This document shows positions 1 through 7,397 of a stretch of DNA of 14,992 nt, piece by piece (position 1 is the first letter of the stretch; every line of letters starts with the position of its first letter). The notes below the pieces were generated by a model. The model was not told where the DNA came from. It made no database searches and worked only from the letters and a program-made list of their open reading frames with translations. Where the stretch lies: assembly GCA_964549735.1 (NCBI GenBank), contig CAZJWO010000094.1, positions 1 to 14,992 of the forward strand. Reading direction: 5' to 3'. The translations under genes were made by a program, and so were the position numbers. The DNA is from Glo-17 sp964549735 (GTDB lineage Bacteria; Krumholzibacteriota; Krumholzibacteriia; LZORAL124-64-63).

Positions 1-3000
1 GCGAGCCACGCCGTGATCTCGTGCTGCAGAGGACGCTGCGCCGGCGTGCGCTCTCGCCGCCACCAACGCGCCGACCGCGGCGGGACCGACGTCGCTGCCG
101 CCGGCGGCAGCGACGCGTGCGCGTCGAGATGACCGCCGCTGGGCGCACGGGCCAGTCTCTGGCGCCATCTGTCGCTGGCCGACGCCAGTTCCTGCAGCAG
201 ATCGCCGGCGGGTCCGTCCGCGGCCACGGCCGCCGCCGCGCCGAGGCGCTCGAGGTCCTCCAGAACGATCCCCCGCTGATCGCCATCGCCGACACGGGTC
301 CAGAAACCGAGCATCTGGATCAACAGAGCCTGTCGCGGGGTCAATTCCGCCGCCGCGTTCGTGGCGGCGAGGGCGAATCCGGCGTCGACCAGCGAGTAGC
401 CGGCCAGCATCTCGCGCATCTTGCCGGCCACGAGCTCGATCTCTCCGCGCAGGACATCGGGCAGTTGGCGACGATCGCCGAGCCAACCGACGAGACGCCG
501 CGCGTCGAACCAGGCGCCCGCCGGCGCGCGATAGACCAGCCGGGCCGCGCCGCCGGCGGGGGCGGACCCCAGCACCGCGAGCAAGGCGTCGAGCTGCAGG
601 TCGATCGCCGAATCTGCCGTCGTGGCGCCAGGGTCCGCGGGATCGACGGCGCCGGCGGCCTTGACCGTGTGCCACGAACCGGCCAGACCGGCGTCGAGCC
701 AGGATTCGAGCAGATCCTCGCTGCGGCGCGCCAGGACCGCGAGCCGCGCTTCGGCGTCCCGCAGCGAGACGCGGATCAGCCAGCGCGGCTGGGCGCCTCC
801 TGGCGCCCCTCCGCGCGCGCGCGGCGGCAGGTCGCCCGACAGGACGGCCACCCAGCGCAGCAGCGCGAGCGAGCCGCGAACCCGTCGCGGCGTCAGCCCG
901 GCCAGCCAGCCGAGGCACCAGAACGGCACTGTCGCGCCACGCAGGCCCGGCGCCGCCGGATGGGCGGCCAGCCATTGCGGGCGGCGCAGCAACTCCAGCA
1001 GACGGCGCGACCCGTCCAGCGTGGCGCCATGCGGTGGTGGCGCGACGTCGAATCGATCGTACAGGAGGGTCAAGCAGGCGTCGCGGCCGGCGCCGGCCCA
1101 AGGTCGCAACGTCGCGGGATCGCGCGCGGAATCGAGCAGGATCGCCCCGCTGGACCCGATCGGCGCCGGCTCGCCGACGTCGCGCAGGCGCCAGCGGCGC
1201 CCATCGGGCAGACGCCACGCGCCGTCCAGGTCATCGGCCGCGGCCCCGCTGCGCTGCAAGACTTCGCGCACCTTCTGCAGGTCGTCTCCCGCCGCCCAGA
1301 GTTCCAGCGGCTCGTCGCGTCCGAGGTCCTGCTGTTCGAGCAGGCGCTGGACTCGTGGCGGGAGCGTCTCGACCTCGCCCGCGCGCGGTCCCGGACCCGC
1401 GAGATCATAGCTGCAATGCCGGCATATCACGTCGTCGACGCCGCTCTGCGCGCGGCCTACGCACTGCGGGCAGATCCGCGCCGCGACCGGCACCTCGCCG
1501 CGCCGCAAGCGCGACCAGCCGCCCGGCTCGCGAGACGCCGGCCCGGTCGCGGCGAATCGCGCGCCGAAGAATCGCGACCACGCCTCCGGCAGCGGTCCGC
1601 CGACCAGATCCAATCGCGTCCCTGCCTGAGAGGCCAACCACCCGAGCCAGTGCGCGCTCGCCGCGGCGCCGTCCGCCGGCGGACAGTGAGTGTCCAGCGC
1701 GAGGACCAGGGCGCGATCGAACGCCGGCGGCGTTCGATCCTGCGCGAGCCAGGCCTCGAGTTCATCGGGGCGAGCCCAGACCACCGCGCCGAATTCGACG
1801 GCTTCGCCGGACGCCAGGACCGTCGCGCCCGCGCCCGCACACACCGCCGCCAGGACGGCGGCGCCCGGCGGCGGTCTCTCGGCGACGAGCAGCAGGCGTC
1901 CCGCGTCGGATCCATGTTCCCAGTCCCGCAACAGTTCGCTCGCCAGGTCGCGCCACAGCGCCGCCGCCGGCGCCAGGTGAAAACGCACGCCGCCTGACCT
2001 ACCGAGCGGCTGGCCGTCGGCCAACGCCGGACCTTGCCAGCCCGGCGGCGCGCCGCCGATGCGACCCTGCTCGACGAGCCACGCCGCGACCGCCGCCGCC
2101 AGGCGGCGGTGGTCCTCGCCGCCGGTCGCCGGCAGCGCGAAGACCTCCACCGTCGGACCGCCGTCCTGCCGCGGCAACGCCGCCGGAGCATCGCCGGCGA
2201 AGAGCCGCCACCAGCGACCGTCCAGGACCTCGACCACGCCAGCCGGACTCGCCAGCAGCGCGCCGCACTCCAGCGCGAGCGCGCGTCGCAATTCCGCCAG
2301 CCGGGTCTGCCGCCGTCCGTCGGCCGCCTGCCAGGCCGCGACCGAGTCCGCCGCCGGCAGATCCAGTTCTCCGGCCCCGTCCAGGGCGTCCCATTGCGGC
2401 ACCACGAGGCGCTCGCAGGACTCGCCGCAGACGCCGAGACGCCAGGCGACCTCGCCGAACGTTCCGGCCGCCGCCGCGCGCCAGAACTGCGCCGCGCCGG
2501 ACGCGGCAGGCAGTTGGACGCGCACCTGTTCGGCACCGCCCTGCAGCCGACCGAGCGCCGCGACATGCGCCGCGCCCGGCTCCAGGTGCGACCCCGGCAA
2601 CGGACCGGTCCCGGCCAGCCTCAGGTGCGGCGGCTGCGCGTCCGGCAGCACCGCGTGGTAGGGCCGGCCATAAGGCGCGAGCGCGACGTCGAGCCAGCGG
2701 GCGAGGTCGTCCGGGTACAGCCCGCGACCGCTCAGCAGCGAGAGATGACGCCGCCCCCGGCTGGCCAGCATGCGGTGCAGTTGCGGCAGGAACGCCTGCC
2801 GGCGCTGCCGCAAGCGCCAGTGTACCGCCGCGCTGTCGAGAAAGACCCAGTTGGCTTCGCTGCCGTCGAACACGCCCCAGATCGCGTCGAGCGCCTGCGG
2901 ATCGTCAGGCACGTCGTCGACCTCGCCGATCACCAGACCGGATCGGCGCGCGCGCTGCGCGTACTGCTCGGCCCAGCCGGCGTCGTCCGCGACCGGCCGC

Positions 3001-5012
3001 CGCGGCAGGTCGGCGAGTCGGACCGCGTAGTGCTCCAGCGCCGCGCACGCTCCCCGGGGGCGCGGCCGCAGCACGCAGGCGTCCAGCAGGTCGCCGTTGT
3101 GCGTTTCGACGAGGCGGATCCAGTGGCAGATCGCCAGCATGCGGTCGGCAGGCGGCGCGGTCGCCGCGGCCGCCGCCCAAGCGTCGAGCTGCCGCAGCGC
3201 CGTCTGCAGGTCGTGGACGAGGCCTTGCGGCGGCACCACGGTCACCGGCCCGTAGCATTCGCGGGCCAACCGCCGGAACTCGCCGAGCCGCTGCCAGCGA
3301 TCGAGCACCACCCGCCAGCGCCTCTGGCCGGGACCCCACGCCGGCAGCACGCGCGCCGGCCGCCCGGTCACCACGACCGCCACGTCCTGTCCAGCCAGAT
3401 CCTGGCGCTCCGCCTCCTGCTCGTCGGCCGCGCGCGCCGTCGAGAGCGGATCGGGCCGCGTCCAGAGCAACGGCAGCGTCCACGGCGCGAAGCCCGCGTC
3501 GACGGCCGCCAGTTCGGGCGCACCGAGGACCGCGTGCTCGTGCAGGAAACGCGCCGCCGGGTCGCCGCGGCGCGCCAGTTCGCCGAGGCCGGCCCGCAGG
3601 GCGGGGTCCGCCGCATTGACCCGGTGCAGGACGGCCAGCCAGAGCAGCCCCGCGTGCAAGGCCGCCTCGATCTCGGCCTGTTCCGCCAGCAGGCGCCCGT
3701 CCTGGCCGGGCGGAGCCAGCAGAGGGTGGCCCAGATCGGCGCGCCAGCCCGACCGCCACGCGCCGCAGCGTCCCAGAGCCAGCCGCGTGGCGAACTCGTC
3801 GCTCCAGCCCGCCGCCGGCAGCAACGGTTCGAGCATCGTCTCGAGGAATGGCACCAGCGCCTGGCCGCGCCCGTTCTCCGGCCAGCCGGCAGGCGGCGCC
3901 AGGTCGGCACCGCCGGCAGACCAGAGCACGCGGCCCGCGGCCGCGGCCAGAAACTCCTCGATCTCGAGCGGGCTATCGCCGGATCGCCAGCGCGCGACAT
4001 CGCGCGGCTCGTCCCGCCACCAGTAGACGGCGAGCACCGCGCCGTCGGCCGTCACGGTCGCCGTGATCCAGCTCTGCGGCGGCGTCGCGCGAGGGCGCCG
4101 GTAGTCGACGACGGCCATCGCCTCGCGGCAGCGCTGTTCCTCCTCGGGATCGGCGGACGGCGACAGCAGCGCCGCCAACCGATGCGCCTCGCGATAGCTG
4201 GGCACCGCCAGACGCCGGCGATCGCGGTCGGCCAGGATCTCCAGGCGTCGCAGCCGGCTCCAGCGCCGGTTCGCCTCCGGCTGTTGCGCCTCGTCGCAGG
4301 CCTGCCATCGCGGCAGGACCTCGGCCGCCTCTTCGCTGTACGTGTCCGCCAGGCGTGCGGCGAGCCATCGCCGCGCCGGGCCGGTGCCGGGCTGCCAATC
4401 GCCGTCCGGATCTTCGAGCAGCGTCAAGAGGACGCGCGTCCACGCCGCCCGCTCCCCTTGCGGCAGCCGGTTCAGATCCGGCAGGGCCTGCTGGGCCAGC
4501 TGCAGGCGTAGCGCCGCCGGCAGCGCGAGCTCCGCGGTCACCAGGTCGTGGTCGCACAGACGGCCGCTCGCCGGCAGCAACGCGAACAACGCCTGCAGCA
4601 GACCTGCCGCCGGCAGGCGACGGGTGGCCAGGCGGCTGCCCACCGAGAGGTACATCGCTTCGCAGAGCAATGCGGCGGCGGCGGCGGGGTCCGCGGTGAC
4701 CGAGGCCGCGATCTGGCGTTCCGCGCTCCGCAAGACCGCCTCGCCGCGCGAGCGGAAGTCCACGTGGAACTCGGCGGTCGCGTGTTGCCAGCGACCGGCC
4801 AGTTCGCCGCTCGTCTGCGCGCCGTCACGCGGACGCCGCCGCAGCCGGTGCCAGAGCCGCCGCGCGCCGTCGGGCACGGTCTCCGAGAGGAAGACGCGCC
4901 GCGCGTCCTGCTCGCGGGCAGCCGTGGCCGTGGCGTAGGCGGTCTCGGCCTGCCGGAAACGCCCGGCGGCGAGCGCACGGCTCGCCTCCTCCAGGATGTG
5001 CCAGTAGTTCAT
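1..5012 (-). CDS. Giant uncharacterised protein with a central C4 zinc ribbon, C-terminus beyond the window
   Basis: Seen: one frame is open from ATG 5012 to the left edge, 1670 complete codons with no stop, so the gene is partial. An AGGAGG Shine-Dalgarno lies at 5028-5023, 10 bases before the ATG. Third codon positions are nearly all G or C, as in the neighbouring genes. Residues 1-35 (MNYWHILEEASRALAAGRF onward) look like a TPR-type helical hairpin, and mostly helical, Leu/Ala/Arg-rich sequence follows to about 300. Hydrophobic strand-like stretches occur near 316-332 (ending VYWW), 543-575 (DVAVVV...RVVLDRW), 722-760 (WVFLD...LSLLSG) and 1040-1115 (LLLVAE...ALVLALD), suggesting several alpha/beta domains. 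A zinc ribbon has Cys 1181, 1184, 1197 and 1200 (CPQC-X12-CRHC). Residues 1535-1600 are helical, then a Pro/Ala linker and a WWRRERTP patch. I see no signal peptide, membrane segment or Walker motif. Lysine is nearly absent (3 residues) and Trp is about 4 percent. It lies 161 bases after yraN, probably in its own transcription unit. Coding status is confident; function is unknown. A CHAT-like protease was considered but no catalytic His/Cys pair is evident. Confidence 0.85.
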   Translation of the reverse strand, partial: MNYWHILEEASRALAAGRFRQAETAYATATAAREQDARRVFLSETVPDGARRLWHRLRRRPRDGAQTSGELAGRWQHATAEFHVDFRSRGEAVLRSAERQIAASVTADPAAAAALLCEAMYLSVGSRLATRRLPAAGLLQALFALLPASGRLCDHDLVTAELALPAALRLQLAQQALPDLNRLPQGERAAWTRVLLTLLEDPDGDWQPGTGPARRWLAARLADTYSEEAAEVLPRWQACDEAQQPEANRRWSRLRRLEILADRDRRRLAVPSYREAHRLAALLSPSADPEEEQRCREAMAVVDYRRPRATPPQSWITATVTADGAVLAVYWWRDEPRDVARWRSGDSPLEIEEFLAAAAGRVLWSAGGADLAPPAGWPENGRGQALVPFLETMLEPLLPAAGWSDEFATRLALGRCGAWRSGWRADLGHPLLAPPGQDGRLLAEQAEIEAALHAGLLWLAVLHRVNAADPALRAGLGELARRGDPAARFLHEHAVLGAPELAAVDAGFAPWTLPLLWTRPDPLSTARAADEQEAERQDLAGQDVAVVVTGRPARVLPAWGPGQRRWRVVLDRWQRLGEFRRLARECYGPVTVVPPQGLVHDLQTALRQLDAWAAAAATAPPADRMLAICHWIRLVETHNGDLLDACVLRPRPRGACAALEHYAVRLADLPRRPVADDAGWAEQYAQRARRSGLVIGEVDDVPDDPQALDAIWGVFDGSEANWVFLDSAAVHWRLRQRRQAFLPQLHRMLASRGRRHLSLLSGRGLYPDDLARWLDVALAPYGRPYHAVLPDAQPPHLRLAGTGPLPGSHLEPGAAHVAALGRLQGGAEQVRVQLPAASGAAQFWRAAAAGTFGEVAWRLGVCGESCERLVVPQWDALDGAGELDLPAADSVAAWQAADGRRQTRLAELRRALALECGALLASPAGVVEVLDGRWWRLFAGDAPAALPRQDGGPTVEVFALPATGGEDHRRLAAAVAAWLVEQGRIGGAPPGWQGPALADGQPLGRSGGVRFHLAPAAALWRDLASELLRDWEHGSDAGRLLLVAERPPPGAAVLAAVCAGAGATVLASGEAVEFGAVVWARPDELEAWLAQDRTPPAFDRALVLALDTHCPPADGAAASAHWLGWLASQAGTRLDLVGGPLPEAWSRFFGARFAATGPASREPGGWSRLRRGEVPVAARICPQCVGRAQSGVDDVICRHCSYDLAGPGPRAGEVETLPPRVQRLLEQQDLGRDEPLELWAAGDDLQKVREVLQRSGAAADDLDGAWRLPDGRRWRLRDVGEPAPIGSSGAILLDSARDPATLRPWAGAGRDACLTLLYDRFDVAPPPHGATLDGSRRLLELLRRPQWLAAHPAAPGLRGATVPFWCLGWLAGLTPRRVRGSLALLRWVAVLSGDLPPRARGGAPGGAQPRWLIRVSLRDAEARLAVLARRSEDLLESWLDAGLAGSWHTVKAAGAVDPADPGATTADSAIDLQLDALLAVLGSAPAGGAARLVYRAPAGAWFDARRLVGWLGDRRQLPDVLRGEIELVAGKMREMLAGYSLVDAGFALAATNAAAELTPRQALLIQMLGFWTRVGDGDQRGIVLEDLERLGAAAAVAADGPAGDLLQELASASDRWRQRLARAPSGGHLDAHASLPPAAATSVPPRSARWWRRERTPAQRPLQHEITAWL
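90..115. repeat. 26-base perfect palindrome inside the giant gene
   Basis: The left arm CGTCGCTGCCGCC is followed without a spacer by its exact reverse complement, GGCGGCAGCGACG. It lies in the coding region for the Pro/Ala linker near residue 1636 of the giant protein. Thirteen consecutive complementary pairs are unlikely by chance even in this base composition, although Pro and Ala codons favour GCC/GGC strings. Function unknown. Confidence 0.6.
1715..1739. repeat. Inverted repeat with 11-bp arms inside the giant gene
   Basis: GATCGAACGCC and GGCGTTCGATC are perfect reverse complements around a three-base GGC spacer. It encodes part of a loop (QDRTPPAFDR) before a strand near residue 1095. 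Its GCCGGCGG centre resembles that of the palindrome at 90-115, but the outer arms differ. Function unknown. Confidence 0.55.
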
Positions 5013-5095
5013 CGGCCGGGCGCCTCCTGCGATCCGGCGTCTGGTGGGTGCCACGAGCTGGCTCTTGCGGCGCTGTCCGCTGGCCCGCAGCCTGC

Positions 5096-5124
5096 ATCAT
5101 AGAGGAGACGGCGGCCGCAGGCCA
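5096..5124 (-). promoter_or_regulatory. Candidate sigma-70-type promoter for the giant gene
   Basis: On the minus strand a TATGAT -10 box (5101-5096, 5 of 6 to consensus) is preceded after 17 bases by TGGCCT (5124-5119, only 3 of 6 to TTGACA). The predicted transcript start near 5089 would leave a leader of about 77 bases before the ATG at 5012. The 161-base gap between yraN and the giant gene holds this box, the ribosome binding site and a small 5-bp hairpin over the yraN stop (5167-5181), with no other gene. The -10 box is good but the -35 is weak. Confidence 0.4.
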
Positions 5125-5173
5125 GCGCGGATTCTCGCGCCGGGTACGTGGCGACGCAACGGGCCTCCGGCGT

Positions 5174-5530
5174 TCAGCCGGCGCTGCGGAAGTGCCGCAG
5201 CACCAGGCCGCGCCCCTCGCCGGCCACGTCGACCGTCACGACATCCAGACGCAGCGCAGCGCCGCCGCCGCCCCGTTCGCAACACCAGAGCCCCGCGAGC
5301 CGGCGCAGGCGTCGCAGCTGGGACCGGTGGACGGCCTCGCTGGCGGTCGCTCGGCTGCCACCGCCGCGGAGCTTGACCTCCACGAAGACGAGCAGGCCCG
5401 GTCGCGCGACGACCAGGTCGATCTCGCCGCCGCCGCGCCGCCAGCGCCTGGCCAGGCATTCGTAGCCGCACAGGCGATAGAACGACAACGCCAGGTCCTC
5501 GCCCAGCCTGCCGGCCTGGTGTCCAGCCAT
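5174..5530 (-). CDS. yraN: YraN/UPF0102 family protein (predicted nuclease fold)
   Basis: A 118-residue protein, the usual length for the UPF0102/YraN family, whose fold resembles Holliday-junction resolvases and restriction-type nucleases. Seen: an N-terminal G-x-x-G-E-D-L-A-like segment (residues 7-14), then the family signature GGGEIDLVV (33-41), with E36 and D38 in place of the metal-binding acids, and FVEVKLR (49-55) supplying the E-x-K half of a PD-(D/E)XK-type site. The C-terminal part (RLDVVTVD, 94-101) is the usual closing strand. ATG 5530 is chosen because the family starts about here; upstream sequence back to the rnhB stop (53 bases) would only add unrelated residues. It is the last gene of the housekeeping run, next to rnhB, as in many bacteria. 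The exact cellular role of the family is not settled. It contains a single lysine, K53, in the active-site motif. Confidence 0.9.
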   Translation of the reverse strand: MAGHQAGRLGEDLALSFYRLCGYECLARRWRRGGGEIDLVVARPGLLVFVEVKLRGGGSRATASEAVHRSQLRRLRRLAGLWCCERGGGGAALRLDVVTVDVAGEGRGLVLRHFRSAG

Positions 5531-5583
5531 CGCGTCTGTCCTGTCCGGGAGGTCGCGCGCCGTCGCCGTGGCGACGCGGTCGT

Positions 5584-6228
5584 CTAGCAGGGACCGTTCC
5601 AGAGGCGCGGCCGGCCGCAATCGGCCACGGGCCGGAAGTTCGCGCGATGCAGCGCGCAGGGACCGAGCCGCCGCAGGGCCTCGCGGTGCGCCGCCGCGCC
5701 GTAGCCCTTGTGCGCCGCGAAACCGTAGCCGGGATAGCGACGATCCCAGACCGTCATGATGCGATCCCGCAGCACCTTGGCGAAGATCGAGGCGGCGGCG
5801 ATCGCGGCGCTGCGCGCGTCGCCCTGGATCAGCGCGCACGCCTCATAGGGCACGGCCGGCACCTGCAGGCCGTCCACGAGCACGAGATCCGGCGCCGGCC
5901 GCAAGCGGAGCACCGCCCGGGCCATCGCGAGCAGAGTGGCGGCCAGGATGTTGCGCGCTTCGATGACGCGCGGCCCGACGGCGCAGGCGGCCCAGGCCAC
6001 GGCCCCGGCGCGCAGCTGACTGTACAACGCGTCGCGCGCCGCCGGAGCGACGCGCTTGGAATCGTTCAATTCGACCGGACACCAGCCGTAGGGCAGGATC
6101 ACGGCGGCCGCGACCACGGGTCCGGCCCAGCAGCCTCGCCCCGCCTCGTCGACGCCCGCGACCAGGCGCATCCCGCCGCGGGAATGCTCCCGATCGCACG
6201 CCAGCAGTCGCGCCGCCGCCGTGGTCAC
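5584..6228 (-). CDS. rnhB: Ribonuclease HII
   Basis: RNase HII removes ribonucleotides from DNA and degrades the RNA strand of RNA:DNA hybrids in the cytoplasm. With GTG 6228 as start the protein has 214 residues. Seen: GVDEAGRG (25-32) with the D27-E28 catalytic pair, LNDSKR (54-59), LVLVDGL (115-121, D119), QGDARSAAIAAASIFAKVLRD (135-155, D137 the likely fourth acid), and the closing YPGYGFAAHKGY and HRANFRPV motifs. The loop after DEAGRG reads CWAGPV where PLAGPV is common, a small deviation. The GTG start is preferred because RLLACDREHSRGG before the core matches the usual N-terminal helix of the family; ATG 6171 would remove it. GTG begins four bases after the rplS stop, implying translational coupling, and no clear Shine-Dalgarno is visible, so the start is less certain than the identity. 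Confidence 0.93.
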   Translation of the reverse strand: MTTAAARLLACDREHSRGGMRLVAGVDEAGRGCWAGPVVAAAVILPYGWCPVELNDSKRVAPAARDALYSQLRAGAVAWAACAVGPRVIEARNILAATLLAMARAVLRLRPAPDLVLVDGLQVPAVPYEACALIQGDARSAAIAAASIFAKVLRDRIMTVWDRRYPGYGFAAHKGYGAAAHREALRRLGPCALHRANFRPVADCGRPRLWNGPC

Positions 6229-6232
6229 GGCG

Positions 6233-6583
6233 CTACTTGCGCCGGGCCTCGCGGATCCTCGCCTGCCGCCCGCTCTTGTCGCGCAGGTAGTAGAGCTTCG
6301 CGCGCCGGACCCGGCCGCGCTTGACGACCTGGATCGCCGCCACGTTGGGCGACTCGATCGGGAAGATCCGTTCGACCGCGACGCCGCTCGAGAGCTTGCG
6401 CACGGTGATCGTCTTTTCCTGGCCGGTGCCCTGCTCGGCGATGACGACGCCCTCGAAGTTCTGGAGGCGCTCCTTGCCGCCCTCCTTGATGCGGACGGCG
6501 ATGCGGATCGTGTCGCCGATGGCGAACGCGGGCAGATCCTCACGCAGGGAGTCGTAGCGCAGGCTGTCGATGACGTTGTTCAT
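6233..6583 (-). CDS. rplS: 50S ribosomal protein L19
   Basis: A 116-residue protein of normal L19 length, a component of the large subunit near the 30S-50S interface. Seen: the family pattern F-x-x-GDTIRIAVRIKEGGKERLQ, then FEGVVIAEQG, the ITVRKLSSGVAVERIFP stretch, SPNVAAIQVVKRGRVRRAKLYY and LRDKSGRQARI. The ATG at 6583 is preceded by GAGGAAAGG, a good purine-rich ribosome binding site. It follows trmD after an 82-base gap containing two hairpins, which might set expression of L19 independently of the low-abundance TrmD. Identity is certain from the sequence. Confidence 0.98.
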   Translation of the reverse strand: MNNVIDSLRYDSLREDLPAFAIGDTIRIAVRIKEGGKERLQNFEGVVIAEQGTGQEKTITVRKLSSGVAVERIFPIESPNVAAIQVVKRGRVRRAKLYYLRDKSGRQARIREARRK

Positions 6584-6603
6584 GGCTGCCTTTCCTCTAG
6601 ACG

Positions 6604-6652
6604 TCCGGTCTCGCGGACCGGATCCACGCGGCGGTCCATCACGGACGACCGC
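6604..6652 (-). promoter_or_regulatory. Tandem hairpins in the trmD-rplS gap
   Basis: Two perfect inverted repeats lie side by side in the 82-base gap. The upstream one (6652-6631) has 6-bp arms, GCGGTC and GACCGC, around a 10-base loop. The downstream one (6622-6604) has 7-bp arms, TCCGGTC and GACCGGA, around a 5-base loop, and ends just before the rplS ribosome binding site. Neither is followed by a T run, so they are not typical intrinsic terminators. mRNA processing, stability or translational control of rplS is inferred only from position. Confidence 0.45.
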
Positions 6653-6665
6653 TTCTCTTCGGCCT

Positions 6666-7397
6666 TCAGCGCCGGCGACCGGCGCTGCTCTTGGCTTGCA
6701 AATCGCGCGCGAGATCCGGCCGGCGCTCGCGCGTCCGCTGGCGGGCTTGCTCCTGCCGCCAGGCTTCGATCAGGCCGTGATGGCCGCTGAGCAGCACCTC
6801 GGGCACGGCCAGCCCGCGGTAGACGGCCGGACGCGTGTACCAGGGACAGTCCAGACCGCCTTCGCGCGCGGCCGTGAAGCTGTCGCTGTCGGCCGAGGCC
6901 GCGTCGCTCAGCACGCCAGCGACGCGCCGCACGAGCGCATCGATGACGACCAGCGCCGGCAATTCGCCGCCGCTGAGCACGTAGTCGCCGATGGAGATCT
7001 CGCGCGGCGCCAGCAGCTGCCGCACCCGTTCATCGACGCCCTTGTAGTGCCCGCAGACCAGGACGACCTCTCCCGCCTGCTGCGCCTGCTCCAGCATGGC
7101 CAGGCACAATCCCTCATCCAGCCGTTCGCCCTGGGGCGAGGTGAGCCAGATCGGCGCGCCGGCGTTGCCGCGCACCGCTTCGACCGCTTCGACGACGCAC
7201 GGGGCCATCATGACCATCCCGGCGCCGCCGCCGTACGGCGTGTCGTCCACGGTGCGGTGCTTGTCCACCGCGAAATCCCGGATGTCGGTCACCTGGTAGC
7301 GCACCAGCCCCTGGGCGGCCGCGCGCGCCGGAATGCTCGTGCCCAGCACCGCGCGGACCATCTCCGGGAATAGCGTCAGCACCTTGAACTCAAGCAT
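6666..7397 (-). CDS. trmD: tRNA (guanine37-N1)-methyltransferase
   Basis: TrmD uses S-adenosylmethionine to make m1G37 next to the anticodon and so prevents +1 frameshifting; it belongs to the SPOUT knot family and works as a dimer. The 243-residue length is normal. Seen: FKVLTLFPEMV at the N-terminus, DDTPYGGGAGMVM (51-63), the SAM-binding trefoil-knot region CGHYKGVDER (115-124) and IGDYVLSGGELPALVVIDAL (136-155), D170 in SADSDSF as the likely catalytic acid, and the C-terminal YTRPAVYRGLAVPEVLLSGH and RTRERRPDL motifs. ATG 7397 lies within the end of rimM (8-base overlap, ATGCTTGA), with GGAGGG 8 bases upstream, so translation of the two is probably coupled. Confidence 0.98.
   Translation of the reverse strand: MLEFKVLTLFPEMVRAVLGTSIPARAAAQGLVRYQVTDIRDFAVDKHRTVDDTPYGGGAGMVMMAPCVVEAVEAVRGNAGAPIWLTSPQGERLDEGLCLAMLEQAQQAGEVVLVCGHYKGVDERVRQLLAPREISIGDYVLSGGELPALVVIDALVRRVAGVLSDAASADSDSFTAAREGGLDCPWYTRPAVYRGLAVPEVLLSGHHGLIEAWRQEQARQRTRERRPDLARDLQAKSSAGRRR

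Noticed and set aside
2906..4067. CHAT/caspase-like protease reading of the giant protein
   Set aside because: Helical start followed by a strand pair (residues 316-332) recalls the layout of CHAT proteins, but I could not find a convincing catalytic His-Gly and later Ser-Ala-Cys motif pair. Kept only as a hypothesis for structure prediction.
21..4511. Long plus-strand open frames (21-1997, 1034-3619, 2034-4511)
   Set aside because: They lie opposite the giant minus-strand gene; their translations are Arg/Pro/Gln-rich strings with no motifs. High GC3 in the real frame removes stops from the opposite strand.
1..5012. Repeated word CTGCCGGCG (about seven copies) on the coding strand of the giant gene as an uptake- or Chi-like signal
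   Set aside because: Each copy encodes Leu-Pro-Ala in frame, so preferred codons explain it; a whole-genome word count would be needed to claim more.
6229..6543. Upstream extension of the rnhB frame across rplS
   Set aside because: Ser/Arg-rich shadow of the L19 gene; RNase HII starts near 6228.
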